Counted from the stretch's first letter, positions 17,614-26,345 are shown. The stretch: 64,000 bases of DNA from Tabrizicola_A sp044377735 (GCA_044377735.1 JBILYK010000005.1:1-64000); one strand, 5' to 3'. Notes: generated by a model from the letters alone, not told the origin. Numbers and translations are program-made.

Positions 17614-17831
17614 CCGATTACAGTGCCAACGGTGATCTGCATCAGGTCAAACGGGTGAACCGGGTAGAGTTCTTTATCTACTACACCCTGATCTTTGTGC
17701 TGGCAGTCGTGCCGCATGTGCTGGGCTGGCTTTTCCAGACCCTGCGCCATGGCAAGCTTCCCCGTCTTGGTCCGCTGGCCCGCGCCCGCAAGGATGCGCA
17801 GGCCGTGACGCCAATGATCTTCCGCGGCTGA
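17610..17831 (+). CDS. pufQ: PufQ, bacteriochlorophyll synthesis/transport protein
   Basis: Small membrane protein of 73 residues needed for normal bacteriochlorophyll levels in Rhodobacter, proposed to carry or regulate pigment intermediates. It has one hydrophobic segment (about 21-42, FFIYYTLIFVLAVVPHVLGW) between a polar N-terminus and a basic C-terminus. ATG 17610 overlaps the bchZ stop; GAGGGAGAAAAG precedes it. The length matches known PufQ (about 74-77 residues). Confidence 0.92.
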   Translation: MTDYSANGDLHQVKRVNRVEFFIYYTLIFVLAVVPHVLGWLFQTLRHGKLPRLGPLARARKDAQAVTPMIFRG

Positions 17832-17890
17832 AAAGCCGCACCACGAATTCCGACCTTCCGCCTCGGCGGGGGGGACGAAACATCCGAGGG

Positions 17891-17926
17891 GCATTCCGCC
17901 CACGGTGGCCCGGCCGCAGGGAATGC
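17891..17926 (+). other. Possible mRNA stem between pufQ and pufB
   Basis: GCATTCC (17891-17897) can pair with GGAATGC (17920-17926) around a GC-rich loop, just ahead of the pufB ribosome binding site. In Rhodobacter the puf mRNA is cut in this interval and structure at the new 5' end affects pufBA message stability; this stem could serve that role. The stem is short and the assignment is inferred from position. Confidence 0.3.
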
Positions 17927-17955
17927 GGCGTCAGTCCAAATATCCGGAGGATACT

Positions 17956-18105
17956 ATGGCTGATAAATCCGACCTGTCGTTCACAGGTCTCACGGACCAG
18001 CAGGCGCAAGAGCTGCACTCGGTCTACATGAGCGGGCTTTGGTTGTTCTCGACCATCGCCGTTGTCGCACATGTGGCCGTGTGGTTCTGGCGTCCGTGGT
18101 TCTAA
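17956..18105 (+). CDS. pufB: Light-harvesting LH1 beta subunit
   Basis: The 49-residue beta polypeptide of the core antenna. It has one transmembrane helix; His39 (IAVVAHVAVW) is the bacteriochlorophyll ligand, and the C-terminal WRPWF is the LH1 signature. The N-terminus MADKSDLSFTGLTDQQAQEL is almost the R. sphaeroides sequence. The start is supported by CCGGAGGATACT upstream. It is followed 13 bases later by pufA. Confidence 0.98.
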   Translation: MADKSDLSFTGLTDQQAQELHSVYMSGLWLFSTIAVVAHVAVWFWRPWF

Positions 18106-18118
18106 GGGGGAACGAGAC

Positions 18119-18301
18119 ATGAGCAAGTTCTACAAGATCTGGCTGATTTTCGATCCGCGTCGCGTGTTCGTGGCGCAAGGGGTTTTCCTCTTCCTTCTGG
18201 CAGCGATGATTCACCTCGTCCTGCTGTCCAACCCGGCCTTCAACTGGTTCGAGATTGCCTCGGCCAAGCATGGCTATGTTGCTGCAGCGCCGACCGAATA
18301 A
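18119..18301 (+). CDS. pufA: Light-harvesting LH1 alpha subunit
   Basis: The 60-residue alpha polypeptide of LH1, with N-terminus MSKFYKIWLIFDPRRVFVAQ and one transmembrane helix in which His32 (AAMIHLVLL) ligates bacteriochlorophyll. The polar tail ends at PTE. A strong hairpin follows at once, which in related species keeps pufBA mRNA long-lived, giving many antenna copies per reaction centre. Confidence 0.98.
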   Translation: MSKFYKIWLIFDPRRVFVAQGVFLFLLAAMIHLVLLSNPAFNWFEIASAKHGYVAAAPTE

Positions 18302-18311
18302 GTCGCGCTCT

Positions 18312-18340
18312 GGTGCGGGCGGTTTCACCCCGCCCGCACC
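18312..18340 (+). other. pufA-pufL intercistronic hairpin
   Basis: Perfect 10-base stem GGTGCGGGCG / CGCCCGCACC with a nine-base loop, without a T run. It matches the position of the R. capsulatus/R. sphaeroides mRNA-stabilising hairpin that blocks 3'-5' decay of pufBA, setting LH1 expression above reaction-centre expression. Confidence 0.8.
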
Positions 18341-18439
18341 GAACACACACATCCTTTTGAGTCTAACGAACATCTGACGGCCCCCGCTGCGTTCATCGCT
18401 GTGCCTTTGGGTTGACCGTCCCATCGCGGAGAGGGAAGC

Positions 18440-19288
18440 ATGGCACTGCTCAGCTTCGAACGAAAATACCGCGTGCCAGGCGGCACGCTGATCGGCGGGA
18501 ACCTGTTCGACTTTTGGGTCGGGCCGTTCTACGTCGGCTTCTTTGGGGTCACGACTTTCTTTTTCGCGGCCCTTGGCACTTTGCTGATCTTCTACGGTGC
18601 AGCAATGGGCCCCACCTGGAACCCTTGGCTGATCTCGATTGATCCGCCACCGGTTGAAAACGGTCTGGCCTTTGCGCCCCTGATGCAGGGCGGGCTTTGG
18701 CAGATCATCACAATCTGTGCGACCGGTGCCTTTATCAGCTGGGCGCTGCGCGAGGTGGAAATCTGCCGCAAGCTGGGCATCGGGCTGCATGTGCCCTTCG
18801 CCTTCTCTGTTGCGATTTTCGCCTATGTGACGCTGGTCATCATTCGCCCGATCCTGATGGGAAGCTGGGGTTATGCCTTTCCTTACGGCATCTTCAGCCA
18901 CCTCGATTGGGTCTCGAACACCGGCTATACCTATGGCAACTTCCACTACAACCCGGCCCATATGATTGCGGTGACCTTCTTCTTCACCACAGCCTTGGCG
19001 CTGGCGCTGCATGGTGCGTTGATCCTGTCGGCTGCTAACCCGCCGAAGGGCGAGTTGATGAAGACGCCCGACCATGAGGACACGTTCTTCCGCGATCTGA
19101 TCGGCTATTCGGTCGGCACCTTGGGCATTCACCGTCTGGGCCTGCTCTTGGCGCTGAACGCCGGGTTCTGGAGCGCGATCTGTATCGTGATCTCGGGCAC
19201 GATCTGGTTCGACCAGTGGGTTGATTGGTGGGATTGGTGGCTGCAACTGCCCTTCTGGGCCGACATTCCTGGAGGCGTAAATGGCTGA
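18440..19288 (+). CDS. pufL: Photosynthetic reaction centre L subunit
   Basis: One of the two core membrane subunits holding the special pair, quinones and non-haem iron. The 282 residues have five transmembrane helices. Counting the initiator Met, His154 and His174 are pigment ligands and His191 and His231 are iron ligands, equivalent to residues 153, 173, 190 and 230 of R. sphaeroides. The RBS is GGAGAGGGAAGC. It overlaps pufM by eight bases. Confidence 0.99.
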   Translation: MALLSFERKYRVPGGTLIGGNLFDFWVGPFYVGFFGVTTFFFAALGTLLIFYGAAMGPTWNPWLISIDPPPVENGLAFAPLMQGGLWQIITICATGAFISWALREVEICRKLGIGLHVPFAFSVAIFAYVTLVIIRPILMGSWGYAFPYGIFSHLDWVSNTGYTYGNFHYNPAHMIAVTFFFTTALALALHGALILSAANPPKGELMKTPDHEDTFFRDLIGYSVGTLGIHRLGLLLALNAGFWSAICIVISGTIWFDQWVDWWDWWLQLPFWADIPGGVNG

Positions 19289-20204
19289 GTATCAAAACAT
19301 CTTCACCCAAGTTCAGGTGCGCGCTGCACCTGAGATGGGGATGGTTGAAAACGTTGATCTGGGCAATCGCACCAAATCGGCGGGGTTCTCAAACCTTGCT
19401 GGCTGGTTAGGAAATGCGCAGCTGGGTCCGGTTTATCTGGGCACCTTCGGTGTCATCTCGCTGGCAACAGGTCTGATCTGGTTCATGATGGTGGGTGCTT
19501 GGTTCTGGCATCTGGCCGACTATAACCCGGCCGTCTTCATGCGCGATCTCTTCTGGATGGCGCTGGAGCCGCCGGCCCCGGAGTATGGCCTGTCGATCCC
19601 GCCGATGGCGGAAGGTGGGCTCTGGCTTCTGTCCAGCCTCTTCCTCTTGATCTCGGTTATGGCTTGGTGGGTGCGCACCTATCTGCGCGCCGAAGCACTG
19701 GGCATGGGCAAGCATGTGGCTTGGGCCTTTGCCGGGGCGATCTGGCTGTTCTTGGTGCTGGGCCTGATCCGTCCGGTGCTCATGGGCAGCTGGTCCGAGG
19801 CGGTGCCTTACGGCATCTTCCCGCACCTGGATTGGACCAACCTCTTCAGCCTGACCTATGGCAACCTGTTCTATAACCCCTTCCATGCACTGAGCATTGT
19901 CTTCCTCTACGGATCGGCCCTGCTGTTTGCGATGCACGGGGCGACCATTCTGGCGGTGACCCGTCTCGGCGGCGACCGCGAGTTGGAGCAGATCGTGGAC
20001 CGTGGCACGGCATCGGAACGGGCAGCCCTGTTCTGGCGCTGGACCATGGGCTTTAACGCCACGATGGAAGGCATTCACCGCTGGGCTTGGTGGTTCGCCG
20101 TTCTGGTTACTGTCACCGGTGGGATCGGCATTCTGCTGACCGGCACGGTGGTGGACAACTGGTACGTCTGGGCACAAGAGCACGGCTATGCGCCGCTCGA
20201 TTGA
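19281..20204 (+). CDS. pufM: Photosynthetic reaction centre M subunit
   Basis: Partner of PufL. The 307 residues have five transmembrane helices; His182 and His202 lie at pigment-ligand positions and His219, Glu234 and His266 at the non-haem iron. There is no tetrahaem cytochrome gene pufC after it; pufX follows 20 bases downstream. The soluble donor is therefore likely the cytochrome c2 encoded at 22630-23070. Confidence 0.99.
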   Translation: MAEYQNIFTQVQVRAAPEMGMVENVDLGNRTKSAGFSNLAGWLGNAQLGPVYLGTFGVISLATGLIWFMMVGAWFWHLADYNPAVFMRDLFWMALEPPAPEYGLSIPPMAEGGLWLLSSLFLLISVMAWWVRTYLRAEALGMGKHVAWAFAGAIWLFLVLGLIRPVLMGSWSEAVPYGIFPHLDWTNLFSLTYGNLFYNPFHALSIVFLYGSALLFAMHGATILAVTRLGGDRELEQIVDRGTASERAALFWRWTMGFNATMEGIHRWAWWFAVLVTVTGGIGILLTGTVVDNWYVWAQEHGYAPLD

Positions 20205-20224
20205 GCCGCGGAAAGGATGAAATG

Positions 20225-20452
20225 ATGTCTGACAACTTCTACACCGAGACCAACCGCACCTCTGCGATCCGGTCCTGGATCATGTGGCAAATGCTGCGCG
20301 GCATGGGATGGGCGGCAATGTTCGTCTTTACCATTGGTCTGATCTATGGGGCGATCTGGGCTGTTGGCCAGTTCCTTCCCGAGGAAAGCAAGACGGCGCC
20401 GTCGCCCTTTGGCGCGCTGGAAATCTCCAGCCCGCTGGTGACGACAGCGTGA
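20225..20452 (+). CDS. pufX: PufX, RC-LH1 core organising protein
   Basis: Single-helix protein that opens the LH1 ring for quinone exchange, known only from Rhodobacter and close relatives. The 75 residues have a hydrophobic helix (about 21-45) with the GMGW motif (MLRGMGWAAMFVF) like the GAGW of R. sphaeroides, and a LPEESKTAPSPFGALE tail. Sequence is otherwise divergent, as usual for PufX. ATG 20225 is preferred for spacing to AAGGA; an ATG at 20222 is directly adjacent. Confidence 0.88.
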   Translation: MSDNFYTETNRTSAIRSWIMWQMLRGMGWAAMFVFTIGLIYGAIWAVGQFLPEESKTAPSPFGALEISSPLVTTA

Positions 20453-20460
20453 TGACACAT

Positions 20461-20491
20461 CGGGGCGGACGGTCATGGCTCGCCCGCCCCG
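20461..20491 (+). terminator. Hairpin after pufX
   Basis: CGGGGCGGACG (20461-20471) pairs with CGCCCGCCCCG (20481-20491) with a single mismatch and a nine-base loop; there is no T run. It begins nine bases after pufX and probably protects the 3' end of the puf message or helps termination. Confidence 0.6.
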
Positions 20492-20572
20492 TAACGACGT
20501 TCGGACCATGACGCCGGTCCGTTCCTGGGCGCTCCACAGCCCGGTTCCCTTTCCTGTTGGCGACAGGGACCT

Positions 20573-20605
20573 GGTGCCGCGTGTGACCCACCCGGCACCT
20601 TTTTT
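20573..20605 (+). terminator. Terminator or attenuator directly upstream of dxs
   Basis: GGTGCCG (20573-20579) pairs with CGGCACC (20593-20599), followed by six T residues (20600-20605), a standard intrinsic-terminator form. It ends only 15 bases before the dxs ATG, leaving no space for a promoter downstream of it. It therefore either ends puf transcription with leakage into dxs, or acts as an attenuator. Confidence 0.65.
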
Positions 20606-20620
20606 AATTGGGAGATCACG

Positions 20621-22546
20621 ATGACCCATCCTGCCCCCACCCATTCGGCGACCCCCACGCTGGACCGTGTCACGCATCCTGCTGACCTGCGCGGCATGAG
20701 CGATGCTGACCTCGTCAAAGTGGCCGATGAGCTGCGATCCGAGGTGATCTCAGTCGTTTCCAAGACCGGCGGCCATCTGGGCTCGTCTCTTGGTGTGGTC
20801 GAGCTGAGCGTGGCCATTCATGCCGTGTTCAACACCCCGGTGGACAAGCTGATCTGGGATGTTGGCCACCAGTGCTATCCGCACAAGATTCTGACTGGGC
20901 GGCGCGACCGGATGCAGACCTTGCGGCAGGGCGGTGGGGTGTCGGGGTTCACCAAGCGTTCGGAATCCGAGTATGATCCCTTTGGTGCCGCGCATAGCTC
21001 TACCAGCATTTCGGCCGCCCTTGGCTTTACCATTGGCCGCGACATGGGTCAGCCCACCGGTGATGCGATTGCCGTGATCGGCGACGGGGCCATCACCGCC
21101 GGTATGGCCTATGAGGCGATGAACGCGGCCGGGGATCTGGGCAAGCGGCTGTTCATCATCCTGAACGACAATGACATGAGCATTGCGCCCCCGGTGGGTG
21201 CGCTGAACCGCTATCTCAACTCTTTGGCCGAGCGTGGGCCTTTGGCGGGGCTGCGCAGCATGGCCGAGGGGTTTGAGGCGGCTTTGCCCGGTCCCCTGCG
21301 GGACGGCGCGCGCCGGGCACGGGCCTTGGTCACCGGCATGCCGGGCGGTGGCACCCTGTTCGAAGAACTTGGGCTTGAGTATGTTGGTCCGGTCGATGGG
21401 CATGATCTGCCCCAGCTTCTGGCCACCTTGCGCGCGGCGCGCACGCGGGCTTCGGGTCCGGTGCTCATTCATGCGATCACCGTCAAAGGCAAGGGTTATG
21501 CTCCGGCTGAAAACTCGGCGGACAAATATCACGGCGTGGCCAAGTTCGACGTGGTGTCGGGCACTCAGGCCAAAGCGGTGTCGAATGCGCCTGCCTATAC
21601 ATCGGTCTTTGGGACCGCGCTGACCAATGCGGCGGCGCGCGATGGACGCATTGTGGCGGTGACGGCGGCGATGCCGTCAGGCACCGGGCTTGACATCATG
21701 GCGCGGCGGTTTCCGGCGCGGGTGTTCGATGTTGGCATTGCTGAACAGCACGGCGTGACCTTTGCCGCCGGGATGGCCGCGGCAGGGCTGAAACCCTTCG
21801 TGGCGATCTACTCCACATTCCTGCAGCGTGGCTATGACCAGATCGTGCATGATGTCGCCTTGCAGGGCCTGCCCGTGCGCTTTGCCATTGACCGCGCGGG
21901 GCTGGTGGGGGCCGATGGGGCCACTCATGCCGGGGCCTTCGATGTGGGCTTTCTGGCCAATCTGCCGGGCTTTGTTGTCATGGCACCGGGCGACGAGGCC
22001 GAGTTGGTGCATATGGTGGCCACAGCGGCCGAGTACGACGCAGGCCCGATCTCGTTCCGCTTTCCCCGTGGTGAGGGCGTTGGGGCTGAGATGCCAGAGG
22101 TCGGCCTCCCGATCGAGATTGGCCGTGGACGTGTGGTGCGGCAGGGTTCGGATCTGGCGCTTCTGTCCTTTGGCGCGCATCTGAACGAATGTCATGCGGC
22201 GGCCGATCTTCTGGCACAGCAGGGCATTTCGGTCACCATTGCGGATGCCCGTTTTGCCAAACCCTTGGACACGGATCTGGTCACCCAGCTGGTGCGCCAC
22301 CATGCGGCGGTGATCACGGTCGAGCAGGGGGCCTCGGGCGGGTTTGGCGCGCAGGTGTTGCAGTATCTGGCCAATTCTGGCGGCCTTGATCACGGGGTGC
22401 GCCTGCGCACGCTGACTTTGCCCGATCGGTTCATCGAACAGGCAAGCCCGGCGACGATGTATGCCGATGCCGGGCTGGATGCCGCGCATATCATGCGCGC
22501 GGCGACAGCAGTTTTGGGAAGCACCCAGCAGGCGCTGCGCGCCTAA
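20621..22546 (+). CDS. dxs: 1-deoxy-D-xylulose-5-phosphate synthase
   Basis: TPP-dependent enzyme joining pyruvate and glyceraldehyde-3-phosphate, the entry step of the MEP isoprenoid pathway. The 641 residues show the TPP-binding GDGAITAGMAYEAMNAA (about 149-165), the N-terminal GHLGSSLGVVEL and the C-terminal transketolase domains with FDVGIAEQH. The RBS GGGAG lies just after a T run. Placed after puf, it supplies precursors for carotenoids and the pigment tail. A bidirectional terminator follows. Confidence 0.98.
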   Translation: MTHPAPTHSATPTLDRVTHPADLRGMSDADLVKVADELRSEVISVVSKTGGHLGSSLGVVELSVAIHAVFNTPVDKLIWDVGHQCYPHKILTGRRDRMQTLRQGGGVSGFTKRSESEYDPFGAAHSSTSISAALGFTIGRDMGQPTGDAIAVIGDGAITAGMAYEAMNAAGDLGKRLFIILNDNDMSIAPPVGALNRYLNSLAERGPLAGLRSMAEGFEAALPGPLRDGARRARALVTGMPGGGTLFEELGLEYVGPVDGHDLPQLLATLRAARTRASGPVLIHAITVKGKGYAPAENSADKYHGVAKFDVVSGTQAKAVSNAPAYTSVFGTALTNAAARDGRIVAVTAAMPSGTGLDIMARRFPARVFDVGIAEQHGVTFAAGMAAAGLKPFVAIYSTFLQRGYDQIVHDVALQGLPVRFAIDRAGLVGADGATHAGAFDVGFLANLPGFVVMAPGDEAELVHMVATAAEYDAGPISFRFPRGEGVGAEMPEVGLPIEIGRGRVVRQGSDLALLSFGAHLNECHAAADLLAQQGISVTIADARFAKPLDTDLVTQLVRHHAAVITVEQGASGGFGAQVLQYLANSGGLDHGVRLRTLTLPDRFIEQASPATMYADAGLDAAHIMRAATAVLGSTQQALRA

Positions 22547-22563
22547 GGCCCACATCACAGTGA

Positions 22564-22589
22564 AAAGCCCCCGCGCAAGCGGGGGCTTT
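22564..22589. terminator. Bidirectional terminator between dxs and cycA
   Basis: Perfect 11-base stem AAAGCCCCCGC / GCGGGGGCTTT with a four-base GCAA loop. It lies between the convergent dxs and cycA genes and can serve both strands. Confidence 0.85.
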
Positions 22590-22629
22590 CGTTCATTAAT
22601 CCCTGTGGATCAAGTTTGATCGCCGAGGG

Positions 22630-23070
22630 TCATTCGGTTACGGCAGGTGCGGCGCTGAACTGCGCCAAGAATGCGTAAAGATCTGCCGCGGTTTCGGCGT
22701 TCTTCACCTTAAACGACATCTTGGACTTGGCGCCCTTGTCATCAAGCTTGGCCTTCAGGAAGGCTGCAGGGTCTTGCACATATTCCACAAAGCCAGCCTC
22801 GTCCCAGACATAACCAGCGGCGCCAACAGCCGCGATGGACTCGCCATACTTGAAGCCTTCAAGGCTGCCTGCGGCGCGGCCAAAGACGCCGTAAAGGTTC
22901 GGGCCGGTCTTGGACCCTTTGCCAGCAAGCGTGGTGCCAGCATCATCTACCACAGCGTGGCAGGTCTGGCACTGCTTGAAAGCAGCCTCGCCCTTGGCCG
23001 CGTCACCCGCCGCAAAGGCAGGTGCAGCAGCCGTTGCAAGAACGGCGAGGATAGCAAATTTCGACTTCAT
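22630..23070 (-). CDS. cycA: Cytochrome c2, soluble electron donor to the reaction centre
   Basis: Periplasmic class I c-type cytochrome that shuttles electrons between the bc1 complex and the reaction centre. The 146-residue precursor has a signal peptide of about 20 residues ending AFA|AGD, the haem site CQTCH near the start of the mature protein and a late methionine (KSKMSFKV) as the sixth ligand. ATG 23070 is preferred over an upstream frame extension because GGGAGA precedes it and it begins a normal signal peptide. Last gene of the minus-strand superoperon, 87 bases after hemA. Confidence 0.95.
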   Translation of the reverse strand: MKSKFAILAVLATAAAPAFAAGDAAKGEAAFKQCQTCHAVVDDAGTTLAGKGSKTGPNLYGVFGRAAGSLEGFKYGESIAAVGAAGYVWDEAGFVEYVQDPAAFLKAKLDDKGAKSKMSFKVKNAETAADLYAFLAQFSAAPAVTE

Positions 23071-23157
23071 GGGCGGTCTCCCTGTTACGCCTGATTGTTG
23101 TATACGATGGTGGCCCTGCATCGGATCACCGTCTGATCTTTGGCGTCGTCAAACAAC

Positions 23158-24369
23158 TCAGGCGACCGCATGCGAAATCGCGCAGCGTTGCCAAAGTGTT
23201 GCCAATGCCGTCACCAGATGATCGATATCGGCATCCGAATGAAAAGGCGAGGGCGTGATGCGCAGCCGCTCGGTGCCCTTGGCGACCGTGGGATAGTTGA
23301 TCGGCTGCACATAGATGCCCCAGTCTTTCATCAAGATATCGCTGATCATCCGGCACTTGACCGGATCGCCGATCATCACCGGGATGATGTGGCTGTCATT
23401 GGCCATGTGGGGAATGCCTGCGCGGTCAAGTTTCGCTCGCAGCTTGGCCACTTGCGCCTGCTGGCGCACGCGCTCAAAGCCGCTGGCCTTGAGATGGCGG
23501 ATCGAGGCGGTGGCGGCGGCGGCAATCGCTGGCGGCAGAGCCGTGGTGAAGATGAACCCGCTCGCAAAGCTGCGGATGAAATCACACAAGGGGGCGGACC
23601 CCGTGATATAGCCGCCCACCACGCCATAAGCCTTGCCTAGTGTGCCTTCGATCAGGTCGATCTGGTCGGCCAGCCCTTCACGTTCGGTCACCCCGCCACC
23701 GCGCGGGCCATACATGCCGACAGCATGCACCTCATCGATATAGGTCAGCGCACCATGGGCTTTGGCGACCTGCACGATTTCCTTGATGGGGGCGATGTCG
23801 CCGTCCATCGAATAGACCGATTCAAAGGCCACAATCTTTGGCCGGTCGCCCACGGCGGCGAGTTTGCGGTCCAGGTCGCGCCAGTCGTTGTGCTTCCAGA
23901 TCACCTTGTCTGCACGGCTGTGTCGAACGCCCTCGATCATCGAGGCATGGTTGCCCGCGTCCGACAGGATCACCGCGTTCGGGATCTTGCTGCCAAGGGT
24001 CGACAGGGCCGCCCAGTTCGACACATAGCCCGAGGTGAACAAAAGTGCTGCCTCTTTGCCATGCAGATCGGCCAGTTCGGCCTCCAGCAGCAGATGGTGG
24101 TGGTTGTTGCCCGAGATATTGCGCGTGCCGCCTGCACCCGTGCCGCAAGCCTGCACACAGTCGACCATGGCTTTGACCACATCAGGGTGCTGGCCCATGC
24201 CCAGATAGTCGTTCGAACACCAGACGGTGATTTCATTCACCTCGCCATCTTTGTGGCTGGCGGCGCGAGGGAAAGCGCCGCGCTTGCGCTCCAACTCGGC
24301 AAACGTGCGGTAGTTGCCTTCTGACTTGAGGGTATCAAGCTGGGCGCGGAACATACTGTCAAAGTCCAT
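23158..24369 (-). CDS. hemA: 5-aminolevulinate synthase
   Basis: PLP enzyme condensing glycine and succinyl-CoA to 5-aminolevulinate, the first step of tetrapyrrole synthesis in alphaproteobacteria. The 403 residues show YIDEVHAVGMYG, the PLP-lysine region EGTLGKAYG (about 240-248) and the haem/haemin-sensitive family layout. It begins inside the end of puhE (11-base overlap), so pigment supply is tied to reaction-centre assembly genes here. Confidence 0.98.
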   Translation of the reverse strand: MDFDSMFRAQLDTLKSEGNYRTFAELERKRGAFPRAASHKDGEVNEITVWCSNDYLGMGQHPDVVKAMVDCVQACGTGAGGTRNISGNNHHHLLLEAELADLHGKEAALLFTSGYVSNWAALSTLGSKIPNAVILSDAGNHASMIEGVRHSRADKVIWKHNDWRDLDRKLAAVGDRPKIVAFESVYSMDGDIAPIKEIVQVAKAHGALTYIDEVHAVGMYGPRGGGVTEREGLADQIDLIEGTLGKAYGVVGGYITGSAPLCDFIRSFASGFIFTTALPPAIAAAATASIRHLKASGFERVRQQAQVAKLRAKLDRAGIPHMANDSHIIPVMIGDPVKCRMISDILMKDWGIYVQPINYPTVAKGTERLRITPSPFHSDADIDHLVTALATLWQRCAISHAVA

Positions 24370-25168
24370 TGGCGTCCTCGATCTGGTCTTTTTGAGGTTT
24401 GGCTGCGGGCATCATCCAACGCCACAGTTTTTCATCTGGCAGCGGAAGCACCATGAACCAGTGCTCAAGCAGGGCCAGCAGGCAAAGGCATGTCAAAAGG
24501 GCATAACCCACTGACATGCCGGGAGTGTCGACGTTGATCGCGCGCTCCATCAACAGGGCAGAGGCGACGGTCAAGGCCGACACGGAAAGCGGGAAGAAAG
24601 CGGTGATCCGTCCAACGCGAAAATGGCTCGCCAGATGGGCCAAGGGGCGGGGCAGGAACTGGATGTTGATCCGTGGCACGCCCAGAAACAGGTTCAATTT
24701 GGCCGAGATGCGGGCAAAGAACAAAATCGCAAAGGTCCCAAAGGCAAAGGGGTTCTCCGCACCAAGGCTGGCCAGGCCCAAGGCCGACAGTGTCAGCGCC
24801 AGTGCCAACTCATGCCACGCCACCGTGCCCAATGCGCGCCAGAACCGGTCGGCGGTGCTGGCAAAGGGCGGGCAGGGGCTGCGGTTCGGGCCGGTGATGA
24901 CACCGGAAAGAAAGGCCAGTTCAATCCAACCCCAAAGCGCCAGTGCGGCAAAAAAGGCCAGATAGATGCCCCCGGTCGACAGATCGGGCAGTGATGCATG
25001 CGCGGCCAAGACGCCGATGGCCACCAAGGGCAGCCCGATCACCACGGAATTCAGATGGTCAGAAGGTCGACCATTGTCCGCCACCCGCACGCGCCACAAG
25101 ATAACGCCGGTGGAGAACCACCAGATAAACAAGGTCAACAGCGCGGCGATCCAGGGGCTTTCGGTCAT
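24359..25168 (-). CDS. puhE: Putative photosynthetic complex assembly protein PuhE
   Basis: Integral membrane protein of about 269 residues with seven or eight hydrophobic helices, always found in puh clusters of purple bacteria. In R. capsulatus its loss alters bacteriochlorophyll levels; the molecular role is unknown. The ATG at 25168 (MTESPWIAALLTLFIWWFS) is chosen on the usual N-terminus; an in-frame ATG nine codons upstream is also possible and neither has a strong RBS. It lies between acsF and hemA. Confidence 0.88.
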   Translation of the reverse strand: MTESPWIAALLTLFIWWFSTGVILWRVRVADNGRPSDHLNSVVIGLPLVAIGVLAAHASLPDLSTGGIYLAFFAALALWGWIELAFLSGVITGPNRSPCPPFASTADRFWRALGTVAWHELALALTLSALGLASLGAENPFAFGTFAILFFARISAKLNLFLGVPRINIQFLPRPLAHLASHFRVGRITAFFPLSVSALTVASALLMERAINVDTPGMSVGYALLTCLCLLALLEHWFMVLPLPDEKLWRWMMPAAKPQKDQIEDANGL

Positions 25169-25244
25169 GGCCGAGGCACCTGTACCACGCGGCATCGGCC
25201 GGGGTTTTTCCGCCCCGGGCCGAAGGAGTTATGAGGGTCAAGGA

Positions 25245-26345
25245 TCAATAGATCGGCTCCAGCCGGACATTTTTCGGCGGCTCTTGCTTGATCACCGGGA
25301 TGGTGTAGAGCGCGACAAAGGCCGTCAACGCCTTGGTGCCGCCCATGATCTTGCCAAACCAACCCGCAATGCCGCCCTTGCGCTTTGCCTCGTCCATTTG
25401 CCCGAAGGCATCGCGCATCCGGCGCAGGTTCGGCAGCCAACGCGGATGGTCTATGTCCACCTCGATCGGGAACACCTGACGTGCAATGACCGATGTCTTG
25501 CGGAATACCTCTTGGTCATACCATTCGATGTCAACGCCAAGGGCCTTGTGAAACTCGGGCCGAGCATGGTCGCGCACGAACATCGTCGAGTAAACCGCAG
25601 TCAGGAAGAAACGGATCCACAGCTTGTTGACAAAGCTGGAGGTGAGCTTCGGGTCGGTGCGCATCAGCAGGGCAAAGGCCTCGCCATGGCTGAACTCGTC
25701 GTTGCACCACTCCTTGAACCATTTGAAAATGGGGTGAAAGCGCTGCTCGGGGTGTGCTTCGAGGTGGCGGTAGATGGTGATATAACGCGCGTAACCGATC
25801 TTTTCAGAAAGATAGGTGGCGTAGTAGATGAACTTCGGCCGGAAATAGGTGTATTTCTTGGCCTTGGTCAAAAACCCAAGGTTCACCGCAACCCCCGCTT
25901 CGCGCAGCGCGTCGTTGATGAACCCGGCATGGCGGGCTTCGTCGCGGGCCATATAGTTGAACAGCTCGCAAATGTCGGGGTTGTTGCCGCGCCGCTTCAT
26001 TTCCTTGTAAAGGACGCAGCCCGAAAACTCGGCTGTGCAGGAGGACACCAGAAAGTCGATGAACTCCACCCGAAGCTTGGGGTCCATGGCCGCCCAGTCG
26101 ATCTGGTCCCAATCGGCGTTCTTCTTGAAATGGCCCTTGTTCGGGTCAGATTTCATCTGAGCAATCAGCTTGTCCCATTCTGGCCGGATGGACGAGACAT
26201 CCACACGGTCCATCTCGTCAAAATCAGTGGTGTAGAACCGCGGGTTCAGCATGGTCGTTTCGGTCGCCATGGCCGTGGTGGCGGTGCTGTCAATTTCAGG
26301 GACGACGGGGGTGTCGGGGGAGATTTCGTGGTTTTGGGCGTTCAT
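25245..26345 (-). CDS. acsF: Aerobic Mg-protoporphyrin IX monomethyl ester oxidative cyclase
   Basis: Di-iron, oxygen-dependent enzyme that builds the isocyclic ring E of (bacterio)chlorophyll. The 366 residues hold the ferritin-like iron motifs including ARDEARHAGF and CNDEFSHGEAFAL. ATG 26345 overlaps the stop of the small upstream gene as ATGA and has GGAAGAGG before it. Because the anaerobic counterpart bchE is broken at 41271, this enzyme is the only intact cyclase in the window and makes pigment synthesis oxygen-dependent. Confidence 0.97.
   Translation of the reverse strand: MNAQNHEISPDTPVVPEIDSTATTAMATETTMLNPRFYTTDFDEMDRVDVSSIRPEWDKLIAQMKSDPNKGHFKKNADWDQIDWAAMDPKLRVEFIDFLVSSCTAEFSGCVLYKEMKRRGNNPDICELFNYMARDEARHAGFINDALREAGVAVNLGFLTKAKKYTYFRPKFIYYATYLSEKIGYARYITIYRHLEAHPEQRFHPIFKWFKEWCNDEFSHGEAFALLMRTDPKLTSSFVNKLWIRFFLTAVYSTMFVRDHARPEFHKALGVDIEWYDQEVFRKTSVIARQVFPIEVDIDHPRWLPNLRRMRDAFGQMDEAKRKGGIAGWFGKIMGGTKALTAFVALYTIPVIKQEPPKNVRLEPIY

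Noticed and set aside
22547..22629. Promoter for cycA or dxs in their intergenic gap
   Set aside because: The genes converge here; the interval holds only the bidirectional terminator.
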